A stretch of 64,000 nt of DNA from Rhodotorula mucilaginosa (taxonomy: Eukaryota > Basidiomycota > Microbotryomycetes > Sporidiobolales > Sporidiobolaceae): NCBI GenBank assembly GCA_034406715.1, contig CP137878.1:310001-374000 (forward strand), read 5' to 3'. Positions 1-11,165 of this stretch are shown piece after piece (within the stretch, counting starts at the first letter, position 1; the number at the start of each line of letters is the position of its first letter). Both the position numbers and the translations under genes were made by a program. The notes under the pieces were generated by a model. It saw nothing but the letters and a program-made list of their open reading frames with translations, was not told the origin of the DNA and did no database searches.

Positions 1-1385
1 CGCCAGAAGTAAGGCTCTCAGCTCTTGACGCACCCGGAAGTTCGCGGAGACCGGTCAACAAGTCGTTCAGGTTGTCCTCGTGCATCTTGCGACGGTCTCG
101 AAGCGTCTCGACCTTGCTGATGATGTCCTGGTACTTTGACGCCTGGTTGAAAAAGTTCTTGTTGTCTGCGACGAGCTTGGCGATGCGCCCTTCGAGCTCT
201 TCGTAGTTGCTCTGTTTGATGGAGATTTGGGACGAGACCTTCTTGAGGTTCTCGCGAAGCTGGGAGTGGAAGTGGGCTCTCTGTCAGTCAGACCTCCCAA
301 ACAGACTCGACTGGACCCAGTGCACCGACCTTGTAAGCGCGATCCCGGTCCGTCTTGAGCGCAGAAAGCTTCTCCTTGTCGACCTTAATGTCCACGGTCT
401 GCTCCTTCCGAATGCGCTTGATCTCGTCGAGCACTTTCGTATAGCTGCGCGTCATGTCCGAGTCAGTATAACCACCTTCAACAGCTTGCGGAATCGAGTG
501 AAGTAAACTCACTCGCTCGCCTCGAAGATGTCGTCAAACTTTTTCTTGAGCGCAGCGGGTTCACTGAGCGGCCAGTTGGATTCCTCCTGGTGGCAAAAGA
601 TGACGTTCTGGAGGATGGCGCGCGAGACGCCGAGTTGCGCCGGGACCTCTTCGTCGAGGTTGGCGCACTTGGTTGAGAGCGTTTGCCGTTTCTGGAAACA
701 GGAGCGGGCGTCGGCGAGGGGGCGTCAGCAAGTCGTGCGCGACGGCGGCGGCGACACCGTGCGTACCTTCTTGTCGACTTGATCGCTGTCGACGTAGGAG
801 ATGACACCTTCGAGCGTCTTCATCGAGAGACCCGAGACGGTCTTTTTCTTGGTGACTTGCAAGCGCCGTTCGACAATCATGCGTTCCTTCCTGACGTTGT
901 TGAACCGGAGTTTAACCTGCGCCATGACGGTGTTCGCGCCCGAGATCTGCGATTGGGTTGATCCGTTAAACGTGCGTCAGCCATTGAAGCTACATCGTGG
1001 CACGAATGAGCGACTGGATTGAAAAACAGACCGTCGGATCGTGGATGAAGGCTCCGCCTTTGGCTCCCGGCGGGAGATCTCCCGTCGCGGCATATTTGAG
1101 ACATTCGATGATGGTCTGTTGGCAAGGGAGCAAGGGGATCAGTCTACAGTCGTCCGTCTCGGCGAGCAGGGCAGGAAGAAGCAACTTGCCGTCTTTCCGC
1201 TGCCGTTGTGGCCGACAATGACGGTCAAGGGCGAGTAGAACTGCATGACTGCATACTCTTGCGCATCGAATGACCGGCTACCGGGCTCAGGAAGCCGTCA
1301 GTCTATCGGCAGTACTTGAGCGACCAAACGAGGAGACTTGTTTGACGCACATGCCGCGGATTGCGAGCTTGTCGAGAGACGACAT
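1..1385 (-). CDS. RAD50: DNA repair ATPase Rad50, N-terminal part (3' end outside window)
   Basis: Rad50 is the SMC-like ATPase of the Mre11-Rad50-Nbs1/Xrs2 complex, which tethers and processes double-strand breaks in the nucleus. The start ([14 protein letters not shown] at 1385-1383) fits the short Rad50 N-terminus. An intron joins it to [18 protein letters not shown], then the Walker A GHNGSGKT, then [20 protein letters not shown] and FIHDP. Further exons carry [18 protein letters not shown], the highly conserved [16 protein letters not shown], and the start of the first coiled coil ([16 protein letters not shown]). At least five introns are visible. One, at 1189-1116, starts with GC (GCAAGT) and splits Walker A. 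The zinc hook, second coiled coil and Walker B half lie beyond position 1. The identification is secure because motif order and spacing match the family. Confidence 0.93.
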
Positions 1386-2006
1386 GGTCCCCGAATCGGT
1401 CTGCGGGCTCTGGTCAAGCTAGACAAGGCGGTCCTTGGTCACGAGGCTGCTGCTCTGCTTCGGTTTGCGGCGTCGAGGTCGAACAGGTTTCGATGATGAC
1501 AAGCAGCGAGTTGGCACCGCTCGCCTCGCACGTCAAACTGGCAGGCAGGGCAAGGTGGGCCTGCAGCAGCACTTGGCAGCGGGGCTGGGTAAGGAGCTCG
1601 CGAGCACTGGCAAGCGTACAGGCGACGACTTGGCCTAATGTCAACTTGGCGAAAGCAGACGCGTCGCGGCAGCCGACAGCGACGGGAATTTCAACCTCTA
1701 GCGATACGCCTCGCGTCGATATAAGGTGGTACAGGATCATTTTCTGGCAATGCTAAAGGCACAGGTCGTAGACACGGTTTTCGGGGGCTTCTTCTCAGAA
1801 ATTCACCACGTTTTTGCCCGGTATTTACATTCGAAGTTGTCCTTTTCTCGAACACCGCTCACCGGATCGAGCATGAGAGAAACAGTTCTCGTAAAGTGTT
1901 CCCACGGGGAGAGTCGGGATGGTCTTACAGGAGCTGCGTGAGGATGTACAGGATGCAGCGACGCGAGGGGATCGAGTCCAAGTGTGCGAATGGCCACCCG
2001 CCGCAA
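1386..2006. other. Intergenic: RAD50 upstream region
   Basis: This 621-base gap lies between the end of the V-ATPase subunit e gene and the RAD50 start, both on the minus strand, so it should hold the RAD50 promoter and the 3' UTR of the upstream gene. Short open frames on both strands (for example minus 1740-1414) show no recognisable motif. Nothing else is supported. Confidence 0.5.
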
Positions 2007-2533
2007 TTAGTGCCGGTATAGACTGTCTTTCATCGGTCGCAGGTTGGCTCGATGCGGCTCTGTTGTATCCAAGCGAGTCAGCCTGGCCGAATGACGGGGA
2101 GACAGCCTCACCGGAACAAGACACGCACTGATGAGGGGATGCAGCTGAGCGAGGTACGTGATGGCCCACCTGCACGGGCGGGGGTTCGTTAGCGGCAAAC
2201 GGTAAGAGCGAGGACTGCCGTGACTGTACACGCACATGAGCCAGCAACATGTCACGGCGAGGAGGATGCTCGTCCGGATGACGCTGCGAGGACAAGGTGT
2301 CACGGGGCACCCAATCCAAAGTCAGCGTGCATGCAAGCAAGCGTGAGCAGGATAGCAGTGACCGTTAATCAGGCACTCACACCTGGTTCTCTCCCTTGGG
2401 GACTGCGTACCAGCCTCCAGCGGCGATGCCGACGGCGACGATGAGAACGAGAAAGATGCTGCGCTCCGCACGAAACGGTCAGCGTGAGGCCCGCCGTAAA
2501 GTGGCTCTGGAGTACTCACAGTCCGCCGCCCAT
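2007..2533 (-). CDS. VMA9: V-type proton ATPase subunit e (Vma9-like)
   Basis: This is a small two-helix membrane subunit of the Vo sector of the vacuolar proton pump. Five short exons give about 79 residues, the normal family size. A 14-nt first exon (MGGGL) splices to IFLVLIVAVGIAAGGWYAVP, the first membrane helix, followed by KGENQG. Next comes VIRTSILLAVTCCWLM, the second helix, joined to WAITYLAQLHPLI, the family signature. The last intron (donor GTGCGT just after the HPLI codons) joins KPHRANLRPM before the TAA at 2009-2007. The intron pattern is inferred from GTGAGT/GTGCGT donors and AG acceptors that keep the frame. RAD50 follows in the same orientation 620 bases downstream. Genes this short and split are easily missed by automatic prediction. 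Confidence 0.85.
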
Positions 2534-4225
2534 CTCTGTAGCTCTGTTCCGCGGATTGAGGTGCACTGTCTCTGATGAACCGAGACGACGAGGCGGTGCA
2601 CCTCTCTTGTCCTCCGGCAGTTCGCATACTCGCCTCGTCTATTCTAGTATGGGGGTTTCTTCCAAGCTCATCGCGCCTCTTGCTCGCACGCAACCTGCTG
2701 CTCGAAACCCCAACTGCTGGCGTTCAGGTCCTCCGACGATTCGCTCCACGACGGACGCTGATCAAGTCAATTGCCGACAACATACATCCCCCCCGCCAGA
2801 GCTTTGGCTTGGCACGCAGAGTCTTCCAGCTTGCCTTTGCTAGTCCGAATGGGAGCTATCCAAGGCCAGTCCGGCGTTGCCTTGCGAAGCCCTTGAGCCT
2901 TGTTCGCTCCCCGCGCCGACTTCAAACTCACACGCAGAATCGACCTCACCCTGATTCTGCCGTCTGATCAGGGGACATGCTTGCTTCAGTAGCAGATTCG
3001 CCTGCTCCGCACGCCTCGGACGAGATCTGGCGGTCAGACGGCAAGTCTGCTGCGGGAACTGCCGAACTGGAACTTTGCAGCGTTTCGATGCGCACGGCGG
3101 GGCGTCCATACTGCACCGTTCAACCGCGCATGTGTAAGCGCCACAGCCTAAGCGGTCCTACCTTGACTAACTTTCATCGAGCATTTCCTAACCGGGTCTG
3201 CGTTGCGCAGAGAATAAGGAAACATCAACATCCGCTCTCATCTGATCTTGCTCTAGACTGGTCCGGCATTTCGGATCTACCTGCCAGGCCGCACCTCAGC
3301 TGCAACTGTCATAGATTCCGCACCCTCCGATGCGACTTCTCTTCTCGTCTGCACGTTCTCAAGCTCTCGCAGGGCTTCGGCGGTTCGAAGGGTCGGGCGA
3401 CCAGCATCAGCTAGGATTCCTCAGACTTCTCGGCCATGCACATTTGCTTGTCTGGGTATACTCTGCAGTCTGTTGAATGTACACGCAGGCGGCTGGCTGC
3501 CGTGTATGTAACAACGATACGTCTCTGTGATCGAAGCCGATTCCACGAAGTCGGTCCACTCGGACCGGTGGTCTGCACGGATCTTCGCGTACATTGCATG
3601 CATACAGTACGAACGCTAATGATGCTCGCGTGCATATGTATTGGCTGCCACCTGCAGCTCAGGCCTCGAGATCAGCTGAAGCTGTGAGCTGCGCGCGGTC
3701 AACTCGGGCCGACCCGACCGACTCGTCCGAATTCGACGCTAACGAGCCGACGAAGGGACACATGGTGTGGAGGCCCCTCCAAACCACGCTCCCGGCCTCA
3801 ACAGCTCGGTGGCTCCATCGATTGATGCGTGGGGTCTGTACCCTCGATCGGCGGTGAGCCTTTCGCATGCATATAGTACAGACGGCAAGTCCTGCAGGCG
3901 CCGCAGACGAGTATACTGACTTGAAGCTGATGAGGGTGAGAAGGTTCAGCTTACGCTTTCGTAGGTGCGTCATCGACCTTTTTCTGACCGCGTTTCTCGC
4001 TCCCTGACCAAGTTCTCTTGGCCGACAGATTCGCCCCCACGCGATCATGTAGACACCCTGAATTGGAACTAGTTTACCTCCGCATTGTAATTGGTGGGCC
4101 ACCTGCGGACACCCACGATTGGCTCCGCGACTTGCGTCGGCCTCTCGCTCTCTTTTCTCCTCGACTTGCTTCGTATTGAGAGGAGGACTCTGCTCTCCAG
4201 TACTGAGAGCATACCGGTACTCAAC
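2534..4225. other. Intergenic, about 1.7 kb, no supported gene
   Basis: This gap lies between the V-ATPase subunit e start (minus) and the sugar transporter start (plus), so it is a divergent promoter region. Open frames such as plus 2575-2967, plus 2977-3414 and minus 4102-3659 have no recognisable motif, and overlapping frames on the opposite strand are similarly open, as expected for GC-rich DNA. An in-frame upstream ATG of the transporter frame lies at 4091. Confidence 0.4.
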
Positions 4226-7200
4226 ATGCTACACCCGGTCGACTCTACCCACCCGGTCGAGCCGACGATCGCTCGCATGACGGAAGAGGCGGCGAAACAA
4301 AAGGCGCTTGCTACGACGGAGAAGCGCGAACTCGCCGGCGACGACGCCTTTGAGGCCAAACACCTCGACAACGTCCGTGAAGCCCCCATTGCCGTGCTCG
4401 AGAACCCGCTGCAGGTATGTCGGCTCTCAAGATTCCGTCTTTTCTTCGAGCCCTCGTACCCGCGGTCCGCGGCAGTCGAGAATTCTCGGTGCTGTTCCAG
4501 GGCTCTATTTAGGTCACTGAGCTGACGAATAACTCGCTTGACCACCAGGGCATCTCGCACGAACGTCTGGAAGGTGAGTCCCGTGGCTCGACCACGGCGA
4601 CATTTTCACGTGCTCCGAGACTCGCCGGCGGATCGCGCGAGGAGTGACCCTCTTGTGGGCGCGCACGAGCACTGACTGAAGCTCTTGTATTCTTCAGCTA
4701 TGGGACGCGCGTTTGCTCGCGAGAAAGGACTTTCCGAATTCGAAGAGGAATTCGCCAAAGGCGCTCAGATCGCCCAAAACCCGCTCGCGTACGAGTCGCT
4801 TCCTCTCCTAAACGCGGAAGACCGAGACATCATGCGTGATGAAGTCTTGCATAAGTGGCGTCAGCCTTTCACGGTCCGTCTTTCTTTGCAAAGTCCTCCG
4901 TGCACCGGCCCTTATGTGGACTCCGTCTTCGCAGCTCTACGCCGTCGTCGTCTGCTGCAGTATGGCCGCGGCTGTACAAGGAATGGACGAATCGGTCACG
5001 AACGGCGCCAACCTATTCTGGGCTCCCCAGTGAGTCGTTGATCTTGAGCTCGTGGCTTTTTTTTTTCCCGATTACTGACTCCGACTTGGTTGTCCTCAGA
5101 TTCGGCTTGCGGACCGGGGAAGGCGATGCCAACAGGGAATACAACGAATGGATCCTCGGTCTGGTCAACGGCGCTCCTTACCTTTGCTGCGCTGTTCTCG
5201 GTGAGTACTGTCAGTCTCGGAGCTCAACAAGGCGACGTCGCTTACGCCTTCTCAACCAGGATGCTGGCTCACTGCGCCTCTCAACAATCTCCTCGGCCGT
5301 CGCGGCACCATCTTCGTCACTGCCACCGTCTCGGCGTTGGCCTGCATCTGGGCCGGCTGCACGAACAGTCGATGGAACTTGTTCGCCGCTCGTTTTGTTC
5401 TCGGACTCGGAATCGGTACGTTCCCTGTCGATGGACTTGCATGTTCGTGAGCTGACGGAGAGGCCCGCATTCTTACAGGTCCCAAATCGGCTACTGTTCC
5501 CGTCTTTGCGGCCGAGACTGCTCCGCCTTTGATAAGGGGGGCCCTTGTGATGCAGTAATTCTGCTCTCCGCAGTGTGCGGTGTTTCGAGATCCGCTTCCT
5601 GACTGGCGTTCTCCCCCAGGTGGCAGGTCTGGACCGCCTTCGGTATCATGCTCGGTACCGTTTCGTCGCTCGCCTTCTACCACGTCGGCGATACCGCCAA
5701 CATCACCGGTCTGAACTGGCGTCTCATGCTCGGGTCGTAAGTGTGCTTCGGGCGCCTCCGAGTCGGCAGCAGCACCAATTTGCCTTTCAACTAATTTGGC
5801 TTTCCTATGCAGCGCTTGCTTGCCGGCCTTCTTCGTCATGGCGCAGGTTTACTTCTGCCCCGAATCGCCTCGTTGGCTCATCGGCCGCGGCCGGTACCGC
5901 GAAGCGTACGACTCTCTTTGCCGCCTCCGCTACACCAAGCTGCAAGCAGCTCGCGATCTTTTCATGATCAACGCGCTCCTCGAGGAAGAAGCCAACATGC
6001 CGACGGGCAAGGCCGCCCTCCTCGAGCTTTTCAGCGTCGGCCGAAACCGACGTGCAGTCCTCGCATCCGGCATTGTCATGTTCATGCAGCAGTTCTGCGG
6101 CATCAACGTCATCGCCTACTACAGTTCGACTATTTTCCGGCAGGCCGGTTTCGACGAAATCACGGCTCTCGGCGCCACTCTCGGTTTCGGTGCTCTCAAG
6201 TGCGTTTCGAACCTGTTCTTTCTTGTAACAGTATTAGCACACGCTAATGTGCTCCTCTACAGCTGGGTCATGGCCGCCCCCGCCGTCTGGACGATCGACA
6301 CATTCGGGTGCGTCTGCCGGACTTTTTCAACTTCGGAAAAGCACTCGACTGACCAACAGCTCTTTGATCACAGTCGCCGCGCCCTACTCCTCACCACTTT
6401 CCCCCTCATGTCCCTTTTCCTCCTCATGACCGGCTTCGCATTCTGGATCCCGGAGAGCAGCAAGGCGCATATCGGCATCATCGCCCTCGGAATTTACTTG
6501 CATTGCTGTGCCTACTCGCCCGGCGAGGGTAAGTCACAGTGCCTTCCGCTTACGCTGAGTGTTATCACCAATGACTAATACGATTTGCTTCTCTTTTCCT
6601 AACCCCCTAACAGGACCGGTCCCGTTCACGTACTCCGCAGAGGGTGCGTCCTTTTTTTTTCTCCCCTTTGACAGGACTGGTGCCGTTCGCTGATGGAGGG
6701 GAACATCTATTCGATCAGCCTTCCCCCTTTACGTGCGAGATGTTGGTATGTCGTACGCCACCGCCGTCACTTGGCTCTTCAGTAAGTCCCGATTTCCGAC
6801 CGGTTTCTAGCATTCGCCACCGCTGACGCTGCTCTTCCTCAAAGACTTCATCGTCGCTCTCACCTTCCCGCGCCTGCTCACGGCCTTCAAGCCGCAAGGA
6901 GCCTTCGGATGGTATGCGGGCTGTGAGTGACTTGATTTGCCCGCCGGAACGAAATTTGGTCCTGATTTTGCTGCTCTCTCCCATAGGGAACGCCATCGGA
7001 ACTGTCTTGGTCCTCCTCTTCGGTACGCCCACTTCTAGATCTAGACTTTCTTGCTCATACCGACGTCGATCGACGCTACAGTTCCGGAAACGAAGGGTTT
7101 GTCGCTCGAAGAGCTCGACCAGGTCTTCTCGGTTCCGACGCGCAAGCACGCCACTTACCACCTCAAGGGTGTCCCGTGAGTACCTGTCGACCCGAATTGT

Positions 7201-7310
7201 CTCCCATCAGATGTGTTGACGCCAGCTGAGCCCGCAGCTACAACTTCCGCAAGTACATCTTGCGCCAGAAGCTGCCGCGCCGCGAACCGCTGTACCACTG
7301 GGAGGACTAG
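4226..7310 (+). CDS. MFS sugar/polyol transporter (sugar porter family)
   Basis: A plasma-membrane sugar porter of the major facilitator superfamily, about 630 residues from roughly 16 exons. A cytosolic N-terminal extension of about 120 residues (MTEEAAKQ..., GISHERLEAMGRAFAREKG, AQNPLAYESL) is typical of one fungal subgroup often annotated as sugar, polyol or inositol permeases. It is followed by AAAVQGMDESVTNGANLF (helix 1), LLGRRGTIF (loop 2-3 signature), FVLGLGIG, VFAAETAPPLIRGALV (PESPR-type helix 5 region), FCPESPRWLIGRGR (PESPRWL motif), QQFCGINVIAYYS (QQxxGxN signature of helix 7), PFTYSAEAFPLYVRDVG, and VPETKGLSLEELDQVF (PETKG signature). The start at 4226 is chosen for its short leader; 4091 and 4277 are in-frame alternatives. 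Substrate cannot be told from sequence. Confidence 0.9.
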
Positions 7311-7763
7311 AGTTACGAGACTGGCTCGTTCATCCCCGCTCTCTCTTTGCAGTACATCTCCTTTCGTAATCTATCTGTCTGCTGTAGTCTGTCTCAGTAC
7401 CCTTATTTTACCCGGAAAGTGCAGTTCCAAGGCAGTTCGGCCTTCTTTCCGTTCGACAGAGCGCCTCATCCTTCCGTAATCGAGTCTGCCTCGATGCTCT
7501 TTGGGTTAACGCGAGCGCCTTCTCTCGATGTGCAGCAGGAGAAAGAGAGAGAGAGAATGGATGTCAATGCAACAAAGCGTTGAATATGTCTCTGATGAAT
7601 GAATGCCACGCTGTTGGGAGGCTTTTCGCTGATGAACCGGGAGACAGATGACATGAACACGTCAAGGAAGAGTGATGGAGAACCAAGAGGGAGAGCGAGA
7701 GAAGTATGACACTGGGGGTTACCGGAATATGGACACACACACACGGGGAAAGGAAGATGCGCC
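7311..7763. other. Convergent intergenic region
   Basis: This 453-base gap separates two genes that face each other (the sugar transporter and the CENP-B-type protein), so it should hold both 3' UTRs. A short purine stretch (gagagagagaga near 7547-7557) and a (CA) stretch near 7733-7744 are the only visible repeats. No coding signal is seen. Confidence 0.5.
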
Positions 7764-10700
7764 TCAACGCTTCTCCTGATCGAAGCTCGGTCGGACGCCG
7801 CCAGACCTGCGGGTCGCCATGCCGCTCGAGCCGGGAGGCGCGCTCGCGTTGCCGAGAGTCATGACGCTGCCGGCACTCTGCGTGCGCGAGAGCCGAACGC
7901 GTTGCTGCTTGGCGACTCGGTCGAGCGACGCGACGTTACCGGACCCGGGAAGCGGCACAAAGGGCGAGTTGAGCTGCTGCTGAAGCTGCATCGAGTTAGT
8001 TGGCATCGAGCCAAGTCCGGAAGGCGTAGCGGGAGCCGAGGCGACGGCTTCGAGCGAAGGCGCGCGCGATCCGCGGGCACGCTCCATCTTGCCCTTCAGG
8101 TCGGCGAGGACGACGAGATCTTTCGGCGAGACGTAGTCCTGGCCGGCGCGAGTCGACAAGTACTCGAGGGCGATTTCGAGGGACGAGAAAGCCTGCTCGA
8201 GGGTGACGGGCTGACCTGACGACCGGAGCGAGCTGCTCGACAGCGACAACGACGGAGTCATCGCCGCGCTCGAAGCGCTGCTGGTGCTCGCGCGCAAAGC
8301 AGTCGCGACGGCGTTGAAGGGGAGGCCTCCGGAGATCGTCGAGCGACGCAGCTGCTGCGACTGCGACGACTGCGAACTTTGCGAGTCGTTCGGAGTGGGG
8401 TATGAATGCTGGGGGTATCGTTGTTGGTGAGTGGAATGCTGATGCTGAGAGGATGACGAAGATGACGAAGAATAAGCGGAAGAAGGCGTCGTCTGGACGA
8501 TGCGGCCCGTCGAAAGAAGAGAGGATTGGAGCTGGGCTTGCTCCGAGGCGAAGTAACTGCTGTGAGCGTTCGCGGGCGTGCCGGGGAGGGAGCAGCTGTT
8601 GCTCTGACCGTCGCGGTACGAGCCGCTCAAAGACCCGGTCAGAGGCGTCCCGGGACCGTTCAGCGACGAGAACGCCGTCAGGCCCGAGTAGACCGAGTTG
8701 GTCGAGGCCGTCGAACCCGATCGGCGATGGTGAGCCACCGACGGCGCCGTCGACATGCCCTGCAGCGCCGTCATGCCGAGTCCGTGGTTGTCGAAACCGC
8801 CGAACGAGGCGCTGGAACTCGATGCGGACAGTCTGCCTGCGAAATTGGCGGCATGCTCGTGCGGCGGCAGCGGCATGCGACCATGTGCGCCGTACGCGTC
8901 AAACGCGTTCAGGTACTGCCCTCCCGCATCGGTCGGCGAGTACTCGCCCGCCGACGGCAGGTACTGCACCTCTGAGCGCGAGCCGGACCGAGAAGGAGTC
9001 GAAGTCCCGGTAGCGGGACCCGTCGGACTGTACGAGTACGGCTGCGCGAGACCGTCGGCACGGGTGGTGTCGCGCGAATGGATGGTCGAGTGCGTCGGCG
9101 TCGATTCGGACTCCATCGAGAGGTCACCAAAGGTGCCGCCGATGGTCGAGGAGACCGACGCGTTCAACTCGCAAGCTTGCGTCTGAGCGGGCGGTACCGC
9201 CGGTGACGACGAGCGGATCAAGCCGTCGGCGAACGCGCCCAGAGTCGACTTGGCACTCGCGAGGCACCGAACCGTCTTGCTGCCAATGTTGCGCTTGCTG
9301 CGACGGGTCGCGACCTGCTGCACCTCCTCGGGCTGTTGCTCGGGCGACTGGTCGGCGCGCATGGTAGTCTGACCGGCGTCGTCGTCCTCGTTCTCCTCCT
9401 CGACGGGAGGCGAGAGCGCCCGCGGCAGGTGCGTCGAGGACGCCAAGGTGCCGGTCGGCGGCGAAAATTGGCCCGCGTGCGAGGAACTCTCGTTAAAGTG
9501 ACCGCCCGAGATGCCGGCCCGCGTCTTGAAGCCGTCGAGCCAGGTCGTGCTCGCCTTGAACTTGTCGTCGCCGGTGCCGCGGGCGATCGCGCGCGCTTGG
9601 CGTTGCAAGCTGCTGTCGGTCAGGGTCGTGCCGCGCGCAGCCTGCTCGCGCGCCCAGGACAGGAGCGCGCTATCGATATGGGGGTAACGACCAGCAGGCT
9701 TGACCGCTTGCTGCTGCTGCTGCTGCTGCGGGGGATGTTCTGCCGAGACGGACGAGCTGAGCGAGACGAGCGACGTGACCGAGGAGGAGGGCGCAAACCC
9801 GGGAGACGGTTGCGGCGTGAGGTGGTCCTGCTCAACCGTAAAGTCGAACGGCGAAGGCGAGCTTGCGTACAGCGCGTTCCGGCCCGATGCTTGCTGCGAC
9901 TGGCTGCCCGATTGCGAGCCGTCGTCGAGCGGGTCCTCGTCGTCGTCCGAGTTCATGGCCAAGTATTTCTCCTTGAACTTGAGCGTCTTGGAGATGGTAC
10001 TGCGCTCGTAGCCAAAGTGGGCACCGATGTCATCCTGCTTCCATCCCGGATGCGTGAGGTGGAAGACGCAAATCGCCTTGCGTTCGGCGTTCGACAACTT
10101 GCGCTGGTGCCTGCCCGTGACCTTGATCGGAGACGACCTGCGCCGGTTGTGCTTCTGGCTCGGTTCGCGCTGACTGTTTGAGCGTGACACCGAGGTGGAA
10201 CGGTACGGCGTCGAGGGACCGGTGCTGTCGCCAAAGACGGAACTCGTCGCCGATGACGAAGCCGTGTCGAGCCGGGACAGGTTCAAGCCGGACACGGACG
10301 ACGTGTCGCTCGGACTCGAGCCGCGTAGCGCCTGCGACGGGTGGATCGTCGACGAGACGGACGAGTACAAGTCGGCGGTCCGGAATGGCGAGGTGAGGCC
10401 GGAAGATCCGGACCCGAACGTCGGCGAGGTCGGAGACGGCATCGCCGACATCTCGAGCGTGGCCGGGGCGATCGAATGCAGGGAGGAAGCGCGTGATCGT
10501 ACGGGCGAAGCAGAGAGTGACGTGGGGTACGACTGAGCGAGCTGCAAAAAAGAAGCGGACCGAGGGGACACCAGAAATAGGTTTTTTGGCGGAAATGGGC
10601 GCGGTGCCTGGGTCAGCTTCCAGGCCTTTACTCGGATTCGCCGGCCTGAAGCGCTCGGCGGACGACAAGGGTGTTACGAGTCGCGACTCACCTGACTCTG

Positions 10701-11165
10701 TGCGAGGGCTTGCTCGTCAAGGAGCGCGGCGTGCGACATGGCGGCAGCGGGACCGAAATCCGCGCGGTGAAGTTGGAAGCCCTGGTGCGGATGCTGCTCG
10801 CCGTTCGCGGGCATCCCGGCGCGCGGAGGTGAATCGTCTATGCTCATGAGAGACACGTGCGGTTCGTACGGCGGTCCATACGGGTAGCTGCCCGTGCGGT
10901 GGTGCGCGAACGAGCCGTGAGCGGGATCGAAGCCATCGGCGGTGATCAGGTCGGCGTACGCGTCGCTGTACGGCTGCTGCGCGGCGGTCGGCCGATCGGG
11001 ACTGATCCCCTGCGTGCTCCAGTCGGTCCAGGCGTGCGACTCGAGGCCGGGCGAGCTGTGGCCGGGCGGAGCGGCTGCGGGATGCTGGTCGGCGAGCGAG
11101 CCCCTCAGCTGGGCAGAGACGGTGCGCAGGCGCGGCTGCGGGAAGCCATAGTCGGCCAAGCTCAT
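7764..11165 (-). CDS. CENP-B/psq-type HTH DNA-binding protein, large and disordered
   Basis: Two exons (11165-10692 and 10541-7764) give about 1083 residues. The intron is supported by GTGAGT and TTTTTTGCAG and joins ...ALAQSQ to LAQSYPTS in phase 0. Around residues 270-340 is a psq/CENP-B N-terminal HTH (KLSNAERKAICVFHLTHPG, then DDIGAHFGYERSTISKTLKF). About 100 residues later is a second HTH of the CENP-B/Tc5 type (IDSALLSWAREQAARG ... TWLDGFKTRAGI). The rest is Ser/Gln/Pro-rich with a polyglutamine run (CTG repeat at 9708-9728). This two-HTH arrangement comes from pogo/Tc1-type transposases. No DDE nuclease is present, so this looks like a host chromatin or transcription factor (relatives include Abp1/Cbh and Pdc2-type proteins). 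Target and role are unknown. Confidence 0.8.
9708..9728 (+). repeat. CTG trinucleotide repeat (polyglutamine on minus strand)
   Basis: About seven CTG units encode a short glutamine run in the disordered part of the CENP-B-type protein, between its two HTH modules. Such runs are prone to length change. Confidence 0.8.

Noticed and set aside
9336-10181. Plus-strand open frame of 281 codons, very Arg/Val-rich
   Set aside because: It lies fully antisense to the CENP-B-type protein and reflects its codon bias.
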